From UBA1546 sp049302185 (GTDB lineage: Bacteria; Nitrospirota; Thermodesulfovibrionia; Thermodesulfovibrionales; UBA1546), in contig JBAQLV010000010.1 of the NCBI GenBank assembly GCA_049302185.1, positions 53,760 through 117,759 on the forward strand: 64,000 nucleotides of DNA. The letters are read 5' to 3'. The notes under the pieces were generated by a model. It worked only from the letters and a program-made list of their open reading frames with translations. It did not search any database and was not told where the DNA came from. How positions within the stretch are numbered: position 1 is the first letter of the stretch; every line of letters starts with the position of its first letter. A program made the translations under genes and the position numbers. Positions 56,277-63,815 of the stretch are shown piece after piece.

Positions 56277-56407
56277 CCGCAGTTCACCAAAATAGCGGGA
56301 TAGACACAATGCAGATATTCCAGTTCTGGCATTTTCACGCATACTATAATAAAACCCTTCATCTCTGTCAATACTAAAAAGCCAAGATGTCTTGCCATTT
56401 TTTTTCG
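56277..56407. other. non-coding stretch, nothing recognised
   Basis: A stretch with a minus-strand open frame that runs into the RAYT remnant. It resembles no known family. The wider 683-base gap 55935-56617 holds this, the RAYT remnant and a palindromic element. Confidence 0.3.
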
Positions 56408-56462
56408 TCATTCCCGTGCAAACGGGAATCCAGTCTGGATTCCTGCTTTCGCAGGAATGACA
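56408..56462. repeat. GTCATTCC-family palindromic element, compact copy
   Basis: CGTCATTCCCG..CGGGAATCCAG and CTGGATTCCTG..CAGGAATGACAG: the clearest copy, two hairpins joined at GGAATCCAG/CTGGATTCC. Confidence 0.8.
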
Positions 56463-56510
56463 GTTAATGGTCTCGCGATGACAATCGATAAATAGAAAAT
56501 GTTACGATAT

Positions 56511-56532
56511 TACTATGCAATTTGTTGACTAT
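56511..56532 (+). repeat. duplicated obg 5' end, left copy
   Basis: TACTATGCAATTTGTTGA plus CTAT repeats with one change at 57574-57595, where it forms the start of obg. The two copies bracket the nucleotidyltransferase gene. Confidence 0.8.
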
Positions 56533-56564
56533 GTGTATATAAAGTCATTAATCAGACCTTCGTA

Positions 56565-56618
56565 ATTAACTACAATATTTGACAAATCAGCAATATGTAG
56601 TTAAAATGTAGTTAATTA
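56565..56618. promoter_or_regulatory. inverted/direct TGTAGTTAA motifs before the nucleotidyltransferase
   Basis: TAATTAACTACA faces TGTAGTTAAAA and TGTAGTTAATTA, the last touching the ATG. This spacing suits an operator bound by a regulator, possibly autoregulation. Confidence 0.5.
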
Positions 56619-57553
56619 TGAGCATCATCAGGAAAACTTTAGAGGAAAACTACATCTTTTTTGTCAGGGAACTTACCCGCATAAATGAAGAAATCAAAAA
56701 GCTTCCGGCTGGAAACATCTCTGCCAAAAAGATTGGAAAAGCAACTTATTATTATCATCAGTGGAGGGAAGGGAAAAAAGTAAGGTCTGTTTCTCTGGGG
56801 GTAGAGGCGCCGTCTGATTTAATAGAAAGCATAAACAGAAGAAAATTACTGGAAAATCAGAGGAATGAGATATCAGATAACATCGCCGTTATCGCCCGTG
56901 CTATTGACATCCAGAGGATTACGGCAGAAGAAATAATAAAGATTTTTTCTCAGAGTGGAATAATAATGACTCTGGTTGGTTCTTATTATCTTCCTGTCCT
57001 TAAAGAGAGTTTTGGATTCAATCTTCCCACTATTAAAACGCAGGATATAGACTTCCTTGTAAAAATGCCTTACAAAGGCAAGGCAGTGGATATTGAATCG
57101 CTTCTTAAACCCATGGGTTTTTCAATAGCGTTTAACCCTGACGGCTCGACTTACTTTACAAATGGTGTTTTTAAGATTGAATTTTTGACTCCTGAAAAAG
57201 GAAGGGGCACTGACAAGGCTGTTCCTATTAAGCTTCTTAATATAAAAGCTATGTCTTTAAGATACCTTCAGATGTTGTTTGACCAGCAGATTAACATAAA
57301 AAAGGAAGGATACACATATATAGTGCCGAGTCCATGGGTATTTGCATATCATAAAATACTGATTTCAGAGAAAAGAAAGTCGAAAGACAAAAAGGAAAAG
57401 GACATTTTACAGGTAAATGCAATTTTGAGGGAGGTATTCAAGAGACCGGATACGGCGAAGAAGGCTCTATCATACATGGAAACTCTTCCGCCAAAGTGGA
57501 AGAAAGATATTAAAAACTATTTATTTAAAAATGTTCCAGACATCTCTTTATGA
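56618..57553 (+). CDS. GSU2403-fold nucleotidyltransferase (NTP_transf_8-like)
   Basis: A 311-residue protein. The N-terminus (residues 1-95) is helical with REGKKVRSVSLGVEAP. The nucleotidyltransferase centre has LVGSYYLPVLKES (a Gly-Ser motif) and KTQDIDFLVKMPYKGK (the Asp-x-Asp metal pair), then FKIEFLTPEKGRGTDKAV. This fits the family linked to bacterial mobile and toxin-like nucleotidyltransferases. It is a solo gene inserted between duplicated obg starts. Action on tRNA or protein is not determinable here. Confidence 0.8.
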   Translation: MSIIRKTLEENYIFFVRELTRINEEIKKLPAGNISAKKIGKATYYYHQWREGKKVRSVSLGVEAPSDLIESINRRKLLENQRNEISDNIAVIARAIDIQRITAEEIIKIFSQSGIIMTLVGSYYLPVLKESFGFNLPTIKTQDIDFLVKMPYKGKAVDIESLLKPMGFSIAFNPDGSTYFTNGVFKIEFLTPEKGRGTDKAVPIKLLNIKAMSLRYLQMLFDQQINIKKEGYTYIVPSPWVFAYHKILISEKRKSKDKKEKDILQVNAILREVFKRPDTAKKALSYMETLPPKWKKDIKNYLFKNVPDISL

Positions 57554-57573
57554 GGTCTGAAAAGGATACAAAA

Positions 57574-57595
57574 TACTATGCAATTTGTTGATTAT
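57574..57595 (+). repeat. duplicated obg 5' end, right copy
   Basis: Right copy of the 22-base duplication; it includes the active obg ATG and first five codons. Confidence 0.8.
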
Positions 57596-58582
57596 ACGAA
57601 AATCTATGTTAAAGCCGGAGACGGCGGCAGGGGATGCGTCGCATTCAGAAGGGAGAAGTATGTCCCTCTCGGCGGGCCAAGCGGCGGAGACGGCGGCAGG
57701 GGAGGGCATATCATATTCAGAGCAAGCAGGGAATTGAATACGCTTCTTGACCTTAGATATCAGAGGGAATACAAAGCAAAAAGAGGCCAGCACGGCATGG
57801 GGAAGAAAATGCACGGCAAAAATGGTGAAGACAGGATTATTCCTGTGCCTGTCGGCACTATTATAAAAGATGCAGATACAGAAGAAGTGCTCGCAGACCT
57901 TGACAGCGAAGGCATAGAAACCATAATAGCAAAAGCGGGCAGGGGCGGTCAGGGAAATGCTCACTTTGCAACTCCAACAAGACAGGCGCCAAAATTTGCA
58001 CAGCCCGGCGAAGAAGGCGAAGAAAAAAATCTTATTATTGAATTAAAACTCCTTGCCGATGTCGGCTTGATAGGGCTTCCCAACGCAGGCAAATCAACGC
58101 TTATCTCTGTAATATCATCTGCGAGGCCAAAAATTGCGGATTATCCGTTCACAACTCTTACGCCGAATCTCGGAGTTGTGAAACTCAAAGATTTCAGGAG
58201 TTTTGTTGTTGCAGACATTCCCGGACTCATAGAAGGAGCGCACAAGGGCGCAGGATTAGGGTTTCAGTTTTTAAGGCACGTAGAGCGCACCTCCTTGCTC
58301 CTTCACCTTGTTGATGCCTCTGATAGGCCTGACAGCGATCCCGCAGAAGACTTAAAAAAGATAAACAAAGAGCTTGAGCTTTACAGTTCAAATCTCTTAA
58401 AGAAAACGCAGGCGGTTGTCGGAACAAAGACAGACATTGCCATAGATAAGAAGAGGCTCAGGAAGCTCGCAGGATACTGCAAATCAAAAAACATTGATTT
58501 CTTCCCTGTATCGGCAGTGACAGGAAAAGGCATAAAAGAACTCCTGCTTTATCTGTCCGTTATTGTCAGAAAAGAAAAATAA
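57578..58582 (+). CDS. obg: GTPase Obg
   Basis: Ribosome-assembly GTPase. The N-terminal Obg fold has the Gly-rich comb (KAGDGGRGCVAFRREKYVPL, GPSGGDGGRGGH). The G domain has GLPNAGKSTLIS (P-loop), DIPGLIEGAHKGAGLG, GTKTDIA and SAVTGKG. No C-terminal OCT domain is seen (334 residues, normal for short Obg). The start ATG lies inside the 22-base duplication; AAAAGGA precedes it. Confidence 0.96.
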   Translation: MQFVDYTKIYVKAGDGGRGCVAFRREKYVPLGGPSGGDGGRGGHIIFRASRELNTLLDLRYQREYKAKRGQHGMGKKMHGKNGEDRIIPVPVGTIIKDADTEEVLADLDSEGIETIIAKAGRGGQGNAHFATPTRQAPKFAQPGEEGEEKNLIIELKLLADVGLIGLPNAGKSTLISVISSARPKIADYPFTTLTPNLGVVKLKDFRSFVVADIPGLIEGAHKGAGLGFQFLRHVERTSLLLHLVDASDRPDSDPAEDLKKINKELELYSSNLLKKTQAVVGTKTDIAIDKKRLRKLAGYCKSKNIDFFPVSAVTGKGIKELLLYLSVIVRKEK

Positions 58583-58610
58583 AGAACAGCAATCAGACGG
58601 ATAACATCGC

Positions 58611-58795
58611 TTTACTCAGGAGGCTGTGTCTGTCTTTCGGCAATATTAAACTACCTTTGCAGATTGCAGGCGGTAATACAATATATCAGGTTATCCCAAG
58701 CTGTTATGCGGGGCTATCCGCTCCGAGAGACTTCAGCCCCTATTCTGACAGACCCGTGAATCTTGCCTTAATCCAACCACAGCCTCCTGAGTAAA
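58611..58795 (+). ncRNA. ssrS: probable 6S RNA
   Basis: An 18-bp perfect closing stem (TTTACTCAGGAGGCTGTG and complement at 58778-58795) encloses 149 bases. Inside, GTCTGTC pairs with GACAGAC (58747-58753), leaving a large asymmetric 3' bulge with CCGTGAATCTTG, and GGGGCT/AGCCCC (58710-58740) makes an apical hairpin. Total about 185 nt. That size, long rod shape and the GTGAA-CTTG-like segment match 6S RNA, which binds sigma-70 RNA polymerase. Strand is set by that segment. Confidence 0.7.
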
Positions 58796-58808
58796 ATCGC
58801 ATTGTTTT

Positions 58809-58837
58809 GTAAAGCTTTTTCAGCACACATGTCTGCT
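58809..58837. repeat. dispersed 28-nt repeat, copy 2
   Basis: Two-mismatch copy of 3521-3549. Both copies lie just after an RNA gene. Confidence 0.6.
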
Positions 58838-58860
58838 GGAAAATGATTTCTTTAGACTAA

Positions 58861-59067
58861 CTAAGATTTCAGTTGTAAATATTCCCTTGCAAGCGCGGGA
58901 TACAGCCTTGGATTGAACAGGATATTTGTCATGTAGTAGCATTCGTGCGTGCAGAAACATTTTTTGTCCTGAATTGAGGCGAGTATCTTTTTCGCATTAT
59001 CCGTGCGCAGGATTTTTTTAATGTTATATTCGTAATCCTTCACGCAAAAGAAGAGAGGCAGCATTGA
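58861..59067 (-). pseudogene. C-terminal fragment of a radical-SAM/SPASM-like protein
   Basis: The frame ends KKCFCTHECYYMTNILFNPR and LYPALAREYLQLKS*, the tail seen in radical-SAM proteins of surface-polysaccharide clusters, with the C-terminal cysteine pair. No N-terminal radical-SAM domain is present; the frame joins the truncated glycosyltransferase directly upstream. Confidence 0.65.
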
Positions 59068-59225
59068 AATTCTTTTATTATCTCTGCTGAATTGTCTGTT
59101 GAGCAATCATCTGTAACTATAACTTCAAAATTATCATATTCTGAGGAGAATGCAGCCTCAAGGCATCTGCCGATGGTGGAACTCCCATTGTAGTTCGGGA
59201 TAATAACAGAGATACGTTTATTCAT
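59055..59225 (-). pseudogene. N-terminal fragment of a family 2 glycosyltransferase
   Basis: From the ATG at 59225 (overlapping the nitrilase stop) it reads ISVIIPNYNGSSTIGRCLEA and EVIVTDDCSTDNSAEIIKEF, the nucleotide-sugar-binding start of GT2 enzymes, then ends shortly after in a frame joined to the radical-SAM remnant. A deletion between two genes of a lost polysaccharide cluster is likely. Confidence 0.65.
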
Positions 59226-60006
59226 AAAACTCTTTTTTTCTGTCATTGAAGAGGTTATTAAAGGAATTAAGATTCTTGTCTCTTGCCCTCTCAACAGCTA
59301 TCTCCATGACAGTAAGTTCTTCTTTGTCTCCTGATGCCCTGTAGAGTATTTCTCCCACGGATGAGGTAATCTGGCTCTTGCCTATAAACGTAAGCTTTTC
59401 TTTGTCTCCTCTTTGTTCACTGCCTATTCTGTTTGCAGTCACAGCGAACACCCTGTTCTCAATGCATCTTGTCACCATGGCATCAGGGCAATGAGGAAGA
59501 ATGAGATTTGAAGGATGGGCAATGATATCGGCGCCTCTTAATGCAAGTGTCCGCGCAGATTCAGGGAAGAACCAGTCAAAGCATATCATTATGCCGATAT
59601 TTCCGATGGGCGTCTGCCATACTTTAAACCCTGTATTGCCTGAAGAAAACCAGAGTTTTTCTTCATAGAAAAGATGTGTTTTTCTGTAAACGCCAATGAA
59701 TCCATCCGGACCCGTAAGCACTGCTGAGTTGTATATCTTTCCTTCATTGTTCTCAGCGATACCCGCTGCGATATAAACCTTTTTATTTGCCGACAGCTTG
59801 CTGAGGGCGTTTGTGGTGAAGCCTGAAGGGATTTCTTCCGACAGCGCTGCTGCTTCTTCCCTTGAGGTGAACTGATAGCCTGTGTTAAATAGTTCAGGAA
59901 GAACTAACAGGTCTGTTTCTACGGATGCGGCAGCATCAAGAACCTTTTGCAGATTGTGTTTTATATTCCCGAATTCGGGCGCAAACTGATAAAAACCGAC
60001 TTTCAT
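59218..60006 (-). CDS. carbon-nitrogen hydrolase (nitrilase superfamily)
   Basis: A 262-residue nitrilase with the Glu-Lys-Cys triad: LVLPELFNTGY, VYRKTHLF and MICFDWFFPESAR. It hydrolyses amides or nitriles; an omega-amidase-like or N-carbamoyl function is possible but not shown. Its stop overlaps the GT2 remnant start, and it is upstream of nothing else on its strand until dapB at 60022. Confidence 0.88.
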   Translation of the reverse strand: MKVGFYQFAPEFGNIKHNLQKVLDAAASVETDLLVLPELFNTGYQFTSREEAAALSEEIPSGFTTNALSKLSANKKVYIAAGIAENNEGKIYNSAVLTGPDGFIGVYRKTHLFYEEKLWFSSGNTGFKVWQTPIGNIGIMICFDWFFPESARTLALRGADIIAHPSNLILPHCPDAMVTRCIENRVFAVTANRIGSEQRGDKEKLTFIGKSQITSSVGEILYRASGDKEELTVMEIAVERARDKNLNSFNNLFNDRKKEFYE

Positions 60007-60021
60007 ATAACTATACCCACA

Positions 60022-60825
60022 TTATTTTAATCCCAGCACATCCTGCATGTCATAAAGCCCTGCCTGTTTCCCTGAGACCCAGATTGCAGCCTTTAATGCG
60101 CCCCGCGCAAATGTATCTCTGCTTGATGCCTTGTGCGTTATCTCTATTCTCTCTCCGAGCCCTCCGAATATGACAGTATGTTCTCCGACAATGTCACCTG
60201 CGCGTATTGTCTGTATGCCGATCTCTTTCTTTGTCCTCTCGCCTATAATCCCCTTCCGTGCGTAAACCGCCACTTCATCAAGATTCCTGTTTACCGCATC
60301 AGCAATAACCTGCGCCATCTTTAATGCAGTTCCGCTCGGAGCGTCTTTCTTTAACCTGTGATGCGACTCAACAATCTCTATATCATATTCATCGCCTAAG
60401 ACCCTTGCTACGTCCTGTAATATTTTCAGGAGCAGGTTTACGCCGGTACTCATATTGGATGCCACTACGCATGGGATGTTTTTTGACAGGATTTCAATTT
60501 CCTTTATCTCATCCTTTGACAGTCCTGTTGTGCCTATGACCATTGCCTTTCCTTTTTTTGATGCGAGCCTGATATTCTCCATTGTAGAGGCAGGCGATGT
60601 AAAATCAATTATCACATCTGCATTGTCAATAACGTTTTCAAGGCTGTCTGAGAGCTTCACACCTGTTTCACCTATGCCTGTGATTGTCCCGATGTCTTTT
60701 CCTGCTGCAGAATGCCCCTTTTTTTCAAATGCTCCTGCAAGTCTCAACTCAGGATACTCTTTTGAAATAGCCGTAATCCTGCTTCCCATTCTTCCTGCCG
60801 CTCCAGCGACTGCTATCTTTATCAT
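60022..60825 (-). CDS. dapB: 4-hydroxy-tetrahydrodipicolinate reductase
   Basis: NAD(P)H-dependent reductase of lysine/diaminopimelate synthesis. Motifs: VAGAAGRMGSRI (Rossmann), VIDFTSPAST, GTTGLS, ASNMSTGVNLLL, VESHHRLKKDAPSGTALK and RAGDIVGEHTV. ATG at 60825 follows AAGGAGG. Length 267 is normal. With dapL at 19.4 kb it supports the aminotransferase variant of the pathway. Confidence 0.95.
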   Translation of the reverse strand: MIKIAVAGAAGRMGSRITAISKEYPELRLAGAFEKKGHSAAGKDIGTITGIGETGVKLSDSLENVIDNADVIIDFTSPASTMENIRLASKKGKAMVIGTTGLSKDEIKEIEILSKNIPCVVASNMSTGVNLLLKILQDVARVLGDEYDIEIVESHHRLKKDAPSGTALKMAQVIADAVNRNLDEVAVYARKGIIGERTKKEIGIQTIRAGDIVGEHTVIFGGLGERIEITHKASSRDTFARGALKAAIWVSGKQAGLYDMQDVLGLK

Positions 60826-60842
60826 AAAAACCTCCTTGATTT

Positions 60843-62375
60843 TCAGGGATTGCCGAGAATCCATTTTACTGCTTCAACCAAGTCCTTTGCAACATAATCC
60901 GCATTGGATGATTCAGCGCCCTGTCCTGTCAGGACAAGAATGCCTCTTGCGCCTGCTGATTTTGCAAGCAGCATATCCTGTTCTTTATCTCCGATTACAT
61001 AGGATTGTTTAAGGTCAATGCTGTGCTGTGCCCTTGCCTTTAGAATCATTTCAGGTTCGGGTTTTCTGCATGGGCAATGTTCATCCGGGCGGTGAGGGCA
61101 GTAATAAAAATCATCAAAACCGTATTGCTCTATAAAAATATTGTTGACCTCTCTTGTGAATTTCTCATCAACGATTCCCCTTGCAATGCCGGACTGGTTA
61201 CTGACACCGATTAGTTTGTATCCTTTATCTTTGAGCCGCATCAGCCCTGCAACCTCTTTAAATATTTCCAGATTGTCAAAGCTGTTCAGGTATCCTGCAT
61301 CTTTGCACAATGTGCCGTCTCTGTCAAAAAAGACGGCCTTGTTTTTTGGGATAGAACGCTCTATAGCATCAAAAACCTCGTCAGATGTTATAGCGTCCAT
61401 GCAGTCCATCTTATTCCTGTCGCATGTTCTTTTAAAGCAGGGACTGCAGTCAGTATTTTTTCTAATTACTGTGTTTCCTATACCCACCGGGCCTGTTAAT
61501 TCAGGGTCTGTTGAGCCGAATACAGCGGTCATAGGAGTTCTGACAGCATAACCAATATGCATAGGCCCTGAGTCGTTTGTAAGAAAGACATCGCACTCAG
61601 ATATGAGGGCTGATAGTTCTCTGAGGTCTGTTTTTCCTGCCATCAATAAGACCCTCGAGGCAAGAGGCAGAAGTTGAGGGCTGGAAACAATTTCTTCTGC
61701 AATTACAATCTCTGATTGCCCTCCGAAGATGAGGACACTCCCATCGAGGTCTGAGATTATTTTTCTTGAGACCTCTGCAAATTTCTCAGGCTGCCATCTC
61801 TTTGTTGAGCCGTAGGAAGCTCCCGGGTTGATACCGACAACAGGTCTTTTCAGCCCCTTCAGGATATTCCTTGCTCTGATTCTCTCGTTGAGAGATAAAT
61901 AGATATAAGGCAAAGAAAATTCAGCATCTATGCCTGCCTGACGGAGAATGTTCAGGTAATATTCTATGTGATGCATCTTTCTGTCATCATTATTAAAAGG
62001 AATTGAATCTGTGAGGAGAAAGCCTCTCCAATCCCTGTTATAACCTATCCTCTGCGGTATGCCTGAGAGGAAGGCAATTAACGCGGCATCAAATGCATTC
62101 TGAAAAAGTATTGAACTGCAAAAACTTTTTGTTTTAAGAACTGAAGATAGTCTGAATTTACCGCTTATGCTGTTGTATTTATCTTCATAGAGAATAATCT
62201 CATCCACAAACGGGTTGTTTTCAAATAGAGGCGCTGCCCATGGTTTAACAAGAAGGGATATCTTAGTATCCGGCAATTCCTTTCTCAGCGCCCTGAGCGC
62301 CGGCATTGTCATCACAGCGTCTCCGATCCAGTTGACGCCTCTTACCAGCAGATTTTTGCAGGTTTTGTCAAACAT
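60843..62375 (-). CDS. fusion of heptosyltransferase (WaaF/WaaC-type) and heptose-bisphosphate phosphatase GmhB
   Basis: Residues 1-340 are a GT9 ADP-heptose:LPS heptosyltransferase (LVRGVNWIGDAVMTMPALRA, NPGASYGSTKRWQPEKF, TNDSGPMHIGYA, GSTDPELTGP). Residues 345-510 are a HAD-family D,D-heptose 1,7-bisphosphate phosphatase (AVFFDRDGTLCKDAGYL nucleophile Asp, GVSNQSGIARG, CPHRPDEHCPCRKPEP zinc loop, VIGDKEQDMLLAKSAG). Two steps of LPS inner-core synthesis are thus in one chain: precursor dephosphorylation and sugar transfer. It overlaps nothing and lies upstream of dapB. Confidence 0.92.
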   Translation of the reverse strand: MFDKTCKNLLVRGVNWIGDAVMTMPALRALRKELPDTKISLLVKPWAAPLFENNPFVDEIILYEDKYNSISGKFRLSSVLKTKSFCSSILFQNAFDAALIAFLSGIPQRIGYNRDWRGFLLTDSIPFNNDDRKMHHIEYYLNILRQAGIDAEFSLPYIYLSLNERIRARNILKGLKRPVVGINPGASYGSTKRWQPEKFAEVSRKIISDLDGSVLIFGGQSEIVIAEEIVSSPQLLPLASRVLLMAGKTDLRELSALISECDVFLTNDSGPMHIGYAVRTPMTAVFGSTDPELTGPVGIGNTVIRKNTDCSPCFKRTCDRNKMDCMDAITSDEVFDAIERSIPKNKAVFFDRDGTLCKDAGYLNSFDNLEIFKEVAGLMRLKDKGYKLIGVSNQSGIARGIVDEKFTREVNNIFIEQYGFDDFYYCPHRPDEHCPCRKPEPEMILKARAQHSIDLKQSYVIGDKEQDMLLAKSAGARGILVLTGQGAESSNADYVAKDLVEAVKWILGNP

Positions 62376-62477
62376 GGTTTAGTTTAACATTTTAGTAATC
62401 CTGAAAAAAACTTAAGCTTAAGAAGGAATGAGGAATTGAGTTTTGAGTGGTTTTTGTGAAATAATAGACAATATACA

Positions 62478-63113
62478 ATGAAAATCTGCGAGATATTTAC
62501 AAGCATACAGGGCGAATCTTCATATGCAGGCATGCCTTGTACTTTCATAAGACTGACGGGGTGTAATCTCAGGTGTTTGTATTGTGATACGACATACGCA
62601 TATGAGGAGGGGATGGAGCTTACCGAAGCTGAAATCATAAACGAAGTTGAGCTGATAGGCGTCCATCTCATTACAATCACCGGTGGAGAGCCTCTGCTTC
62701 AGGAAGAGACCTTTCGTCTGACAGAACGCCTCATAAGCGAAGGATATAAAGTCCTGATAGAGACAAACGGCACTATGAGCATAAAAGATATTGACAGCAG
62801 GGCAGTTATTGTTCTTGATATAAAAACACCCGGCAGCGGCATGTGGGAGGAGATGGACCTCTCTAATCTTGATTACATAAAACCTTCTGACGAGATAAAA
62901 TTCGTGATCACCGACAGAGCAGACTATGAGTGGTCAAAAGATATGATGCATAAATATAATCTGAGATCTAAATGTCAGGTGTTCTTTTCTCCGGCTTTTG
63001 GCATTCTTCTGCCTGAATCACTTGTTAAGTGGATACTTGAAGACAGGCTTGATGTAAGGCTGAATCTTCAGATGCACAAATATATCTACGGAAGTGACAG
63101 GCGAGGCATATGA
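62478..63113 (+). CDS. queE: 7-carboxy-7-deazaguanine synthase
   Basis: Radical-SAM ring contraction enzyme of queuosine synthesis. SAM cluster Cys-x3-Cys-x2-Cys is in TGCNLRCLYCDTTYAYEEG; other motifs are IFTSIQGES, ITGGEPLLQE and LIETNGTM. It is 211 residues, typical. No clear RBS is seen; it is divergent from the heptosyltransferase fusion. Confidence 0.94.
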   Translation: MKICEIFTSIQGESSYAGMPCTFIRLTGCNLRCLYCDTTYAYEEGMELTEAEIINEVELIGVHLITITGGEPLLQEETFRLTERLISEGYKVLIETNGTMSIKDIDSRAVIVLDIKTPGSGMWEEMDLSNLDYIKPSDEIKFVITDRADYEWSKDMMHKYNLRSKCQVFFSPAFGILLPESLVKWILEDRLDVRLNLQMHKYIYGSDRRGI

Positions 63114-63118
63114 GCCTG

Positions 63119-63649
63119 TTATGGATGCTGCAGGGACTCTCCGCCTGAGAATTGCAGATATGTAGAAATTTCATGTTCAAAATTGTCGCTGAATATATTC
63201 TTGCCGAGATGATTTTTTATCTCATTGATGTCCCAAAGCCTAATCGCATCAATCTCTTCTTTATTAAATGATACGTTGCCGTGATAGGCACATGAATATG
63301 TATTTACAAGCTCTGTCTCATAAGAGTTTGTGTGAATGTACGAATAAAGGAACTCAGGGTTGCATTCTGATATGCCGAGTTCTTCTTCCATTTCCCTTTT
63401 TGCCGCCTCAAGCAGATTCTCTCTTGGATTGACATGCCCTCCAACAGACGTATCCCATTTGCCGGGAGCTACATCCTTGGTTTCTGAACGCTTTTGAAGG
63501 AAAAGATATCCTTTTTTGTTGAATACAAGCACATGCACAACTCTGTGGATTAGAGAGGGGTTCCCGTGTATCTCAGACCTTGGAGCAATGCTGATTGCTT
63601 TGCCGTGACTGTCAGTTATCTCTAGGAATTCTTCGGTTGTATCAGACAA
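63119..63649 (-). CDS. Nudix hydrolase (IDI-like)
   Basis: 176 residues. Nudix box GGHVNPRENLLEAAKREMEE (Gly, REMEEE catalytic glutamates), preceded by RSETKDVAPGKWDTSVGGH, which is typical of the isopentenyl-isomerase-like Nudix group (YfcD-like). Substrate unknown. Converges on queE five bases away. Confidence 0.88.
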   Translation of the reverse strand: MSDTTEEFLEITDSHGKAISIAPRSEIHGNPSLIHRVVHVLVFNKKGYLFLQKRSETKDVAPGKWDTSVGGHVNPRENLLEAAKREMEEELGISECNPEFLYSYIHTNSYETELVNTYSCAYHGNVSFNKEEIDAIRLWDINEIKNHLGKNIFSDNFEHEISTYLQFSGGESLQHP

Positions 63650-63815
63650 TATTTTCCTCCCGCATTTTTTGGTTTAAGTATTATAACTTTCATAAATACA
63701 GGTGTAAAGCGCCGCTGTGCTGCACTGCGGGATATTGACATTAAAATTGGATATGTTAAGCTTTTAATTAGCAGAGCTTATTTTTATTCAGATACGAGAT
63801 GGAAGGAGACCGATA

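Noticed and set aside
56199..56411. 70-codon minus-strand ORF
   Set aside because: Runs across the end of the RAYT remnant; chance open frame.
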